A stretch of 64,000 nt of DNA, from positions 238,119-302,118 of the forward strand of contig QNGE01000141.1 in assembly GCA_008508345.1 (NCBI GenBank), written 5' to 3'. Origin of the DNA: Paragonimus westermani. Taxonomy: Eukaryota; Platyhelminthes; Trematoda; Plagiorchiida; Troglotrematidae. Of the stretch, positions 49,763 to 59,760 are shown in pieces. The position numbers and the translations under genes were made by a program. The notes beneath the pieces were generated by a model. The model was not told where the DNA came from and ran no database searches. It saw only the letters and a list, made by a program, of their open reading frames with translations. Every line of letters begins with the position of its first letter. Position 1 is the stretch's first letter.

Positions 49763-51441
49763 GTAGACTAAGGAGAAGTTTCCTGAGAATTTTACGGTAG
49801 CGGCGATGACTATTGTGACCGTATCTCTGACACATTTTGTAATCGTTTTGCTAAATTGGAAAAGGTTTTTTTGTGGAGCCAATTTCGCCAGTAAGCATTT
49901 GTGTTCTGAAAGTTGCCTGCTAGTTCAGGTTACAGATCACCTTCGATGTAATGGCATGTCGTTCCTTCAGCCCGTTCTCTTCCATCCGAAGCACGCAACT
50001 TCCAAAACTGGACTACTTACCACTTTATGTTGATTTCTTGTGAGGTGGTTGCGAATTTTCCTGAAATAACTTCGCACCCAATCCCAGTTTACCTATGGGC
50101 AACATTATTGGATTCTGGAAAATTCTATCTTGCCAACAGCAATCGAAATCAACTTTTTCTTTTCGCCGGTGTGTGCACTCGGAAACAAAACACACTCACT
50201 AAGGTCGCTTTGCCAATTTCCCGGTCGAATTACGGGGCTGGATTGCTCAGGTGTTTAGGTGCCCCCTCATTCAATATGCCCATCTGTTATCTACGGTGTT
50301 GACAGAATTTAATGGGATGTTAAAACGATTCAATCAGTTTGGGTGCAGATGTTTATATAGAAGTTGGTCCAAAGTCAATCACTGAATTTTTACATACAGG
50401 GCAGCCTCCCGTTAACAGTCTTGATAGGTTGTTAAAAAAAGTGGTTGCCAACAGAATTGTCCCGGTAAATTAAACATTCCGGAAAATGTAAAAAGTACGT
50501 CAGGCAAGAGTTCAAAAACGAGAATGACGGGTTGATTTAAGAAGAGAATAACTGATAAATTGTGGATAGAAATATAAAGTCGAACGACTAAGTACCGTGC
50601 CCAAAGCGTTCAGTAGTTCGTGGGACTACCTTTAAAAGCCAGTCACGTACTAGTGAACAAGATGTAGTACAAGAATTCAGGTTTAACTAAGATTCAAACC
50701 GAGCTGTCCGAGTAGGGTTGGAGTTGTACATATGATTGTGCAACCTGCTGGACAAAATGAACATCGTGAGACCTGCACAAATCACTCAAGTATATTAAAC
50801 GTTCACGGACTCGTTGTGACGAATCAGCTAGCCATCCACATTCTATATACGATCATAATACTGTGGTGTTTGTGGCCCGAGTGCAAGGAAGTTACATTAG
50901 CCTAATGAAAACGATGAATGGTTAAGTTAACGAAATCTGTCGGCATCGAGAAGCGACAAGTGCTGATGGGTACCCAGTACTTTATTAAACCATTTACCAT
51001 GTGCAAGATCAGAAGTAAGAATATAACATTCTCGTGCATTTTCGGAACACTTCTCAACCAGAGCGTTTCTGTGCCAGTTAACTTTGTCCATGTGTGTCCA
51101 GTTCCAGATATATACCCAAGCAGTAACATTAAGTGAAGTCACCTTGAGACTGATTTTTCAGGCAACATTGTGTTTTCTACCCTGTACACGCCCCAAGTAC
51201 TTGACCTTGGTAATGAAAACGGCACCATGACCTCTCTCCGGTCTTTGAAGTCCAGTGTCTTATGACCCGATCTTGTTCTAGCTTTGTACGGCACTTCTGA
51301 AGACTGTGCACTGAGAAAATTTTGCGATGTACATCGACAACTTCAGTGTATTGTACAGAAAATAAATATATATATAATCAGAATTTGTCCGACACTTTAT
51401 TACCAAGCTACATCAACTAAGTTGTGTGTATCTATCGGCAG

Positions 51442-51480
51442 CCTGCGCCGACGATCTAGAAGCTCACGTAGCCGATCAAG
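51442..51480 (+). CDS. Possible RS-repeat microexon
   Basis: The frame LRRRSRSSRSRS runs to AAG|GTAGGT (donor at 51481) after a CGGCAG acceptor at 51441; an upstream acceptor near 51410 would lengthen it. Arg-Ser dipeptides like these are typical of SR splicing proteins. At 13 codons it can easily be chance. Confidence 0.2.
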
Positions 51481-52540
51481 GTAGGTTATTGACGAATCAG
51501 GACTAGGTCTCATCTCTGCGTTCCAGTCTTACATGAGGTAATCAGTCTACCACATTGTTTTTACACAAATGAGTGTGCTTATTTGCATTTTTCCGGTAGT
51601 ATTTGTTTTCGCCTTTTTACCTGTCTATTTCCCTTTAAGGCACAAGATGTCTTATTCCATTGAAATACTTATTTCAAAATCGCGGAAAAAACAGCGTAAC
51701 TGGCTCAACTAACCCAAATGTGTAGCCAATCTTGCTTAACATTTTTCGCATTGCATTCATGGACTGAGGGAATGATGTGCTTTTAATGGGTATCAACACA
51801 CAGGTCTAATATGGACGGGACTAATCGTCAAATTGTACTACAGAATTTTCAGCCTGGCTTCGATTTACCCAGTAAACTGCGGGTCTTATTGTATTCTTTG
51901 GACAGTAGGGGACTGTGAGTGTTCAGGGGTGTGTGTGCACCTCAGGTCCAATCGGAGTGCTCTGAGATCGTGGTAGACTTTGAGCTGTGGTGTGAAATTG
52001 AGCTCACGTTTGGCCGTTAACCCCGTCAGGATTAAACAAGGTCGTCAGCACCCAAGACTAACTCGCACCAATCCCTTAGCCGAAATTAGCAACCAGAAGG
52101 ATGTTTATTAAGATTCATCACTCCTCTGGATTAGTTGCGCTAACCACGCTGTCTCTATGCCCAAGATTTTAGTCTGGAACTCTAAAGCACTGAGGTGAAT
52201 CGCTCTAATATTCAGGGGAAAATCTTGTGCTTGAAAAGAAACAGCTGTGTAAAAAGGCGTAGCATTACTCCTCACTACCCTTAAACACACCCGGTCATAC
52301 AACTAACGAATCGACTGTGAACACTCTGCCAGATGTAACATCACTGCCGAAAATAGTGTTCAAATAAACACCCGGTACCTCGTTTTTATGCTGAATTTTT
52401 ACGTTCTACGAAGTAAAATAGACCACGCTGGCAATTCAACAGCTTCCTCAATGTATTATATCATGTGAAACCCAGCGAATGATGAATCGGACTGATCACC
52501 CAGCCAGATTTCTCAACAGTACACGCCAGGATCAAAGAAC

Positions 52541-52650
52541 GCTTCGTAGCTCAATTGTTGGAGCGCTTGCTGCGTCAGGCAAACTGCTTCTGCCGCTCGT
52601 TCGAATCTAGCCGATGCCCAGGATTTTCCCAGTTAGATATAATTCAATTA
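52541..52650 (+). repeat. tRNA-derived SINE-like repeat
   Basis: Box A-like GTAGCTCAATTGTTGGAGC (52546-52564) and box B-like CGTTCGAATCTAG (about 52598-52610) are followed by GCCCAGGATTTTCCCAG, related to the sequence after the tRNA-like unit at 19505. The anticodon arm and acceptor stem do not fold well, so it is called a repeat and not a tRNA gene. Confidence 0.5.
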
Positions 52651-53423
52651 ATATGATCCACCACACTACTAGTTTTCTCATATATGTACACATGTACTTT
52701 CCAATAAGTGTCCAAGTAGATTTCCATATCGATTAAGTTATAGCAAATATGTTGTTGCGTACATCCAGTGCTGCCAATCATTACACATACTATTCTTGAT
52801 TTAGCGTGCAAGTTAGTCGCGATGTTGCATGTAGTCACGCAACGCATCTTCAAAGTGGGTTCAACTGATTGCAGACCAAACGATAATGTATTGTGCTTAA
52901 AAAGTCTCTGCTTACCCATAAGCTTAGATAGTTTGCTGTTCAATGTAATAGTTATCTCGGTGAAAATCTTTCATGTAGATCGACTGAGGCTGCGCATCAA
53001 AATATCTTTCCTGGGCTTTCCTCATTGAATAATTCATCCAACAACCATCTGCTGTGTTCAGTTCTACAAAGTAAATAGTTACTACACAAGCTAGTCAGAA
53101 AACAAAGCGAACTAGACCTGGAAAGCAAGTGCTGATAATTTTTGTATTGATATGTTCGCCGACCTTGGCATTTAGGTTGCAAACGTTTCATCACCAGGTG
53201 AGGTGACATCATCAGTGCGTAAGTGTTTCAGCGTATATTTTGAATGTGAAGATTGATCGATGCCTGTTCTTATATAGGAGAGTGAGTTGACCTACTAGCC
53301 TGGATTCTGGTTGGTCGCTTTCCGTCGTGTTTGACCTCTGGTTCGACCCACCATTGGTTGATTTTTGTCTCATCAGTTCGAGTTGCTTTGTTTGGGTTTA
53401 CCGGTATTTGGGCTGGATGGCGT

Positions 53424-53924
53424 TTACGTCTCCTCAAATCCTTGATTCGCATTGGTTCGTAGGTTTTGTCTAGCTCGATGTTTGTTTATTGAACCGGTTG
53501 ATGAGTACCAAGCTTCGAGAAATTCTCTTGCATGTTTGGTATCGGCCTGGGTAAGGATTTCTGAGGTGTTCAAGTTGAAGGCGTGTCCAGTTTCGTCCTC
53601 GTGAACGGATATCAGAGAAAATTGATCGTGTCTCTTGATGGCCAGTTCGAGCTTATGTATTCGTGTTGATAATTTCCGTCCGGTTTGGCCGACGTAGTGT
53701 TGTCCACAGTTATTGCATTGGATTTTGTAGATGACATTTCTTCTGTCAGCGGGTTTGGATGGTTTTTTTGGTTTTGATAGTATCTTTCGTAATGTTGCTG
53801 TTGGCTGGTGTGCTAGCGTGGTACTATGTGTTCTCAGTAGTCTGGTGGTCATTTCTGATACGATTTTGATGTATGGTAGTGCAATTCGTTTTGTTGGTGG
53901 CTCAGCAGTAGTGGACTCTGTTTT
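53424..53924 (-). pseudogene. Penelope-like GIY-YIG endonuclease domain
   Basis: In the same frame as the reverse transcriptase and starting right after its stop, the peptide runs through KTESTTAEPPTKRI and a linker to VIYKIQCNNCGQHYVGQTGR, which holds the Y-I and YVG elements of the GIY-YIG fold and the Cys pair typical of Penelope elements. RKLSTRIHKLELAIKRH and HEDETGHAF supply the conserved Arg and His region. It ends at a TGA or TAA near 53424. The domain itself has no stop. In family members this domain nicks target DNA. There is no evidence that it is expressed on its own. Confidence 0.75.
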
Positions 53925-54368
53925 TTATAATAGACTCCGTCTGATGAAGTTTCGCGGGTATCCGGAGCGAAGAAATACTCGGTATAGGTAGTTTACTTCC
54001 TTTCTCCGGAGCTCTGCGGTGCTGCAGTGTGTTTCAGCTCGTTTGAACAGGGTTCGAATGCAGCTTCTCTTGTGGCAGACTGGGTGGTTGCTGTGAAAAC
54101 TAAGGAGTTGGTCTGTGTGTGTTTCTTTCCGATAAACTGAGGTCTCCAGTGTTCCATCAGGTTTGCGGTTGATTATTACATCTAGGAACGATAGTTGGTT
54201 GTCGGTTTCAGTCTCCATCGTAACTTTAATATCGTTGGAAACGTTGTCCAGCAGTCTGTGTGTGTCCTCAATCATTGAGCGTTTGAGGATTACGAATGTA
54301 TCGTCAACATATCGTACCCAGAGTTTCGGTTTGATCTTCGGTAGCGCGATATTCTCTAATCTCTGCAT
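53925..54368 (-). pseudogene. Penelope-like reverse transcriptase, C-terminal part
   Basis: 147 codons. KLWVRYVDDTFVILKR at about residues 15-30 carries the YVDD active-site motif (block C), followed by LSFLDVIINRKPDGTL, the usual block after it in Penelope reverse transcriptases, and SVYRKETHTDQLLSF. Blocks before C are missing through 5' truncation. The frame ends at a TAA beyond which the same frame stays open into the GIY-YIG part, so the stop is probably a single mutation. The enzyme copies element RNA at a nicked target in the nucleus; this copy is inactive. Confidence 0.75.
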
Positions 54369-54390
54369 GACGGCCTCTGCGATAAATCAA

Positions 54391-55074
54391 TAAATGGGGA
54401 TTATGTATAACAAATCATCCAAGAAATTCACAAAGAATGCAAAGCCCCTTACTCATCAGCGTGCGCGATTAGGCAAGAATTTGAGTTGGAAAACACGTAC
54501 ACTACTTTCATCCTCATGATCCGCTACTTCAGAGTTGTATGAACATTTGTTTCGCAGTTGTGATGATGAGACAAAATATTTTCTTCATAATCCTGAAGTT
54601 TTCACACAAAGTTTCTTTGTGTGAGAAGACACAAGGAACGTGTCATTCATCAACGGTATGAGTACATTTGAATGCAGATAGAGAGGATTAAAATGCCGCG
54701 GTTTTAGATGAAACATGTTGACAAAACTACACAGTTGTGATGACAGGCTGCTGACCAACACTTTAGTGTAATTTTCAGAATCCGGCAACAACATTTATTT
54801 TCAACACATTTCAATGTAACAGTTGGAAGCAAGTCATTAGAAAATCTCCGTTCGGATGTTCGTTGTTAGGTGAACAACAAGAAAGAGTTTAGTTTACTGA
54901 TGTTGCTGTGGGTGACGCAAATCGCAATAAGAACGCAGATGGAAATAAATATGATATGGGAACCAGCTGACAATAGAAATCCAGACTGAGTACATTGGTT
55001 TGCTAAAAAGTATTCGTTATCGTGATAGTTGACTAATGTATTCTGTTTACAGTTTATCACTTGGACTTCATAAG
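54391..55074. other. No supported feature
   Basis: The frame at 54585-54794 (-) reads like a plausible peptide but has no splice borders that could be defended. The - strand frame at 54866-55210 is the reverse of the RING-like candidate next to it. Confidence 0.35.
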
Positions 55075-55217
55075 ACCGTTTGTGTCCTCTATGTAAACGA
55101 GATGTCCTGGGTATTAGGCCCATACGGTTTCGGCCCAGCATTTGTAAATACAAGTATTCCATTATGTCCACTGTTAAGTCAGTTTGGCCGTGTTCATTGC
55201 GCATGTACATTAGAACC
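55075..55217 (+). CDS. Possible exon carrying the end of a RING finger
   Basis: After CTTCATAAG (to 55074, with an in-frame TAA just upstream) the frame reads RLCPLCKRDVLGIRPIRF and stays open for 47 codons to AGAACC before the strong donor GTAAGT (55218). CPLCKRDV matches the last Cys pair of RING-H2 E3 ligases of the Goliath/RNF13 type (family pattern CPxCK followed by hydrophobic residues). The exon would begin in phase 2 and end in phase 0. The first six zinc ligands would have to lie in an upstream exon, which was not found, and a CxxC can occur by chance. Confidence 0.27.
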
Positions 55218-55740
55218 GTAAGTGCCCGATTTCAGCCTGCATTGCAAGCAAAAACATACAGTACGGTCTAAAACAAACCATGCAGAAGATGAGTCTAACG
55301 GCAGTAAATGAAGTGATCGAGAGTGAAACCCGTAGTCCGTTTTGAGTGGTTCTTAACATGTGATATGTTTCCCTGAAACAAACTTCAAAGGGCAAAGTAG
55401 TAGCCACACAGTCTCTTTTGAACGGGTTTCACTGCAAATTATGTACTACATGCTGCAGCTTGCGAATAAATGCAATGCACGAAAAATCTCCACTGGCAGA
55501 AAGTTACTTGTCTAATAGTATTTAAATGCATAATCGCCATTAGCAAAAAAATATGCCTTGAATAGTTTTGCAGTACACATTTCAGGACGGTCCCAATAGC
55601 ATAGAACGAACAATAGTTTCTATTCTTGGAGCTGACTGTCAATGCCGGAAAACTAACACTGATTCCTCCGAATCACAGAAGACAGGATTTTGTGTGGATG
55701 ATCCCCGGCCTCATCCACACAAACCTCGGTGGGTTCGCTA

Positions 55741-56347
55741 ACGCATCTGATCTCAGACTTCGTATTCAGATATACTTTCCAACCAGTCTCTTTCGAAAAG
55801 AAGCACTAGACTCCAGTTTCGCTCTCATTAGAGCTCGTCAGTAGTGCATAACCCTGCCACGACCGGTCATTCCACTCTTGAGGCAACTTGAAAATAAACC
55901 AAATCCCCGACTACTCATCAGTAATCTAAAATATCGCCTTGCAGGTTTAATGAGTTCTGTGATCTCGACCTGTCTCGGAAGTCCTAATCGCGGGGTTATC
56001 GATTGGAGATAACAGGACAGTTACCGTGTCTCCTCTCGAGACGATCGGGCAACCTGATCATTGCTCACAAGCGAGAGTGGTTGAGCGTTCAGATTGGATA
56101 ATTCGGTCGTGCCTGATGTGAGGTCAATGGCGCAGTGGTTAACACGGTTGCCTCATGATTGAATGACCGGAGTTCAAATCCCGGCCATAGCAATTATATG
56201 CACTACTGATGAGCTCTAATCAGAGCGAAACTCAAGTCTAGTGCTTCTATTCGAAAGAGGCTGGCTGCACCGTTTATCTGAATGCGAACGCTGCGATCAA
56301 ATGTGGGGAAATAAACCAAATCCCTGACTACTCGTCAGTATTCTCAA
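55741..56347 (+). mobile_element. Foldback repeat with tRNA-like core, copy 2
   Basis: The left arm, about 55741-55853, is the inverted complement of the right arm, about 56195-56300; on the arm strand both read TGCACTACTGAYGAGCTCTA, then GAGCGAAACT, TCTAGTGCTTCT and TCTGAAT. Between them lies a tRNA-like unit with box A GCGCAGTGGTTAAC (about 56130-56143) and box B GAGTTCAAATCCC (about 56170-56182). A 40-bp direct repeat (AAATAAACCAAATCCC...GACTACTC) follows each arm, at about 55889-55925 and 56311-56347. The plan matches copy 1 at 31.2-31.7 kb. It is non-coding and non-autonomous; the mobilising machinery is unknown. Confidence 0.7.
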
Positions 56348-58299
56348 AGTGTCTACAAAAACTCCTGTGGTCGAATATACACTACAGATTCACATTTGAG
56401 GTTGTTCGAATAATCCCAAGCGCGCAAACTATTGAGATAAATCAATTAGTTTAGAAATCCGTGTGACCATCATGCTTTCATAAATTTAACTGCTCTCTCA
56501 ACTATTTCTGGCGAACTCTTGCGTTCACAAGATTTAAAGTGCAGATAGGCAGCCAAATGAGCTGTTTGAAGGATTCAAAACACATGTTTTCAAGAAAATA
56601 TTAACGGTGGATATTCTGAGGAGGGATTCATGGAAATTCAAAGCTGAAAGACTACAAAAATGGAACTGAGAAGGAAGTGCTAGTGACATAGAAGACGGGA
56701 GTATTATACACACTGCGTTCCATACTTCGGGCGTTTGAGTACACATGAATAGTGATAATGCGATTAGTTTACATAGCAGATCGAAGGGGAAAGTTAGTCC
56801 TTAGCCCAAGTAAACGTTGCGAAGCTAATTCTCACAGATGCAACCTTTCCTGTCTTCCCGAAATTTTCCATTAACTAGGTGGAGAAGAGTGCTCGGATGA
56901 ACACTTTCAGAGGAGTACTGAAAGGGATAACATAATTATTCAAACATCAACCCATACAACTCAAAACACATGAAATTTTGCTAGTAAAGTTAAACACTTT
57001 ACAAATCTTATGGAAAACCACATATTACGGTCGAAATACAGCAGACTCCAAACATTTGGAACTGCAGACATGGGATAGGAGGAAAACTTTGAGATAAAAA
57101 GTAATTCAGAAGCCTAACAACGTGCAACACTTCTGGATGGAAGAAAGTGGAAACGGTCGAACAATCTCGTTTAGTAGATGAATTTTCCCATTCCACTTGC
57201 CCAGCTCAAGTTGGAACGTTACGGCCACAAATCTAAAAATACGTGTATGTCTACAAAATCCGCTGCACAGTAGGTTTCAGATGTAGCCATTATTTGAATA
57301 CTTGTTTTAATAAGCTCTCTTCCTTACTACTGTGGGAAAAATCAACGAAAACCAGTGGACTGAAGTTTAAACATATTCACATCGCAATAAACCATTCGGT
57401 TTCAGCAATTTTTGAAGTAAGGTCCGGCACTTTCTTGGAATAACGTCAACATGCAACCAAGTACATGGTTTGTTAATGAAAAATGTTACCGTTCACAAGA
57501 AAATGATAGCACTTAATTCGATGGACAGATAGCTGATCTGAGAACGATAGAAGTTTAGAGAAACCTGCTTAATTTTGCCTACTGCAATCGAGTAAAACTT
57601 TGACAGACCAAAATATGGAGGTGAGTGTAGACAATTGTACACCGAAAAAAAACCTAATGTAACGTTTTGGTTTCCATCCCAGGCGGACTGCAAGCAAATG
57701 CCAAATTTAGTCTGAATGTTCAAAAACACCTCAAAACGTTGTCACTCGAATAGGGGAAGGCAGCTCCATAATAAACTAGAACACAGCAAGTCACCCCTTC
57801 CCACTCGATGGATGTTCTCGAATAGATTCGTCTGCTACGCTTACTTTAGTCAGTACAGATACCTTCTAATATTGTTTCCCCCCAGAAAACGGGAGCAGTT
57901 TGGAAACCTCTGTTTCTGACGAGGCGTACCTATAGTAAGCGTCACGTAAACTAGGTGTAAGAAGGAAGTGGTTGACATCGAAATCTCTGTCGTCGGTATG
58001 ACAGTGTTTCACAGTGACAGAAGAGTTAACAAATAAGGCAACGTCGCTGTTTATCTCTAACCTTACCTAAAATCTAAATTTATTCATGATAGGTTGCTAT
58101 TGGATTCTCTGAAATCAATCTGACAAGTAATTAACGTCACTCAACTGTTCATTGCCTTTGAATACAGAAATATAGAAACTACCCTGTACAACACTCTGCG
58201 TCCAGTGTCATCTTTTGGTTATGCTTAAACACTGATGACGGAGATTTTATTAACTCGCAGCTTGATATAACGACCCTCTAGTCAATCATGCAGCGTTCT
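56348..58299. other. No supported feature
   Basis: Open frames are short and unsupported. Nothing was recognised as an RNA gene or a repeat. Confidence 0.4.
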
Positions 58300-59760
58300 C
58301 CTCTGCTGAGGAGTTCATCACGGTAACATATCCATTAGGAGACGAAGTGGCGAGCAAATCTTCCCTACATTCTTATCAAAGAGGGTGACGTGGTAAATAC
58401 TCTGAATAGCATAGCTCTTCTTTGTCATACTGGTCACGGGATGATTGAATTTAGCTGTCTACACGAAACTGGACAAAATATTTCCGCAACTACAGCTCTG
58501 GAAGTGTATCGCAAGGTGAGTTTCGCTAGGATGAAGACAGGTTGACAAGGTTAGAGGACCTGGCTCCTTCATTACACTCAACTTCAGTGGTCACTGGCAA
58601 CTCGACATTGAGAAAATCTCTCATGCCTATAACAACCATGTTTCAGTAAAGTATCATCAACCTGGTAGGAAGCCAAGTTACCTCAGAAATAGAAGCAAAC
58701 TTCTGAAGATGTCTAAACGTTCAGCCTGAAACAGATATCAACCAGAACAAACTGAACCTACGTTCGTTGAATATGTCACGTGACGCAACCGTACCACGTC
58801 TGCTATTAGATAAGCTCAATTTTGTCATTACCACGACTATGCGCAGAGCCGAAACTGAACCTCGACCTAATCCACAGCGACGCTGCGAGTTTGCGACTAT
58901 ATTGGTGGGTTTGCCCAAGTTTCCACGTCATTAGTAAGAATTAGATTAAACAGCCCACTAGCCCATAAATCAGTCCGCCTAGATCTTGTATCCCTGTCGT
59001 CTCGAAAAGCTGCATTACAAATATAGAAAACCAACTAATGATACTTTCTAATCACTCTTCGTCAACTGGCAGTCTACGAAAACCTGCAAACAGTTGATAA
59101 TACCACAAACATTCAAACGCAGATGCATAGAGGACCCAGCAAACTGTCGACCAAAAGTGTTCCTTTCACTGGTTTCTACAGTACTGGAGAGATTACTACA
59201 AAAGCCTCTCCAGACCAATTTTCAAGGCTTCGAAATGATCACCAGGGAGCAACAGAGCTTCCGTTGGGATACTAATGCATCATGAAACTGTTGGTTGCTC
59301 TCCGTGTTCGGACGGAGAATGCAGACGTAGGACTGGCAATAGATGTGGTCTTCTCTTGTGACGCGTACAAAGCCTTTGATGAGGTTGGTCGTTCCATCTC
59401 TCTGTGAAGCCTCACTAGTTTTGGTCATGGTGAAAGACCACCCACCTGGTTTGAGGAATATCCGAGTGAACGTAGGTTCAAGAGCAAAGTGAGTGAACGG
59501 CAAAGATCAACCTTAGGGTCCCCGTTATTCATTCTTTTTGTTCTTGGAACACTCGTCACAATCAGACTGACGATTTTGCTCTACGCTGATGAAAAAGCTT
59601 TGGCGAGTTTTAGAGTAGTTAAAAGATTTGGTGACCTTACAAGACGAACAGAATTATCCAAACCATTGATTCAAAGAAAACGACTCTCCGCTGGTTGTTA
59701 ACAGTTGAAAAATCTTACTCATTGGACAAGTACGTTAGAGACTACCTGCGCCACAAGTTT
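58300..59760 (+). mobile_element. CR1/jockey-type LINE remnant
   Basis: In order on the + strand: the end of an endonuclease (LIKEGDVVNTLNSIALLCH, then TGHGMIEFSC, at about 58370-58458, matching the family pattern LxLVxTxE...PLGxSDHxxxxF); reverse transcriptase block 1 (DPANCRPKVFLSLVSTVLER at about 59130-59190, family RPISLLSIxSKVLE); REQQSFR; block A (IDVVFSCDAYKAFDEV at about 59340-59387); block B (TLGSPLFILFVLGTL at about 59510-59555) and block C with YADE in place of YADD (about 59582-59593). Frameshifts and stops make it dead. The order and spacing exclude chance. The clade is inferred from block 1 and block B. Confidence 0.75.

Larger units (their letters stand above)
48721..52540. other. 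Mostly unannotated, with weak exon candidates
   Basis: Single-copy DNA to the right of the duplication. A short start-like frame MPPIKSHSLCNQ (49249-49284) ends CAG|GTAAAG, but its phase does not fit the candidate at 49585. A TA-rich run lies near 51365-51377. Confidence 0.35.
52997..54390 (-). mobile_element. Penelope-like element, 5'-truncated
   Basis: On the - strand a reverse transcriptase C-terminal part (54368-53925) is followed in the same frame by a GIY-YIG endonuclease (53852-53424), the order found in Penelope-like elements. Sequence upstream of the RT part (FIAEAV just before the first Met) is also element-like, but an in-frame stop and loss of similarity above about 54390 show 5' truncation, usual for these elements. 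Downstream, a non-coding tail on the - strand (53212 to about 53050) contains a stretch reading DVTSPGDETFAT in one frame. Only one stop codon (TAA at 53927-53925) separates the two domains. Confidence 0.8.

Noticed and set aside
54866..55210. 114-codon - strand frame with a C-terminal hydrophobic stretch
   Set aside because: It is largely the reverse of the RING-like + strand candidate, and the rest has no support.
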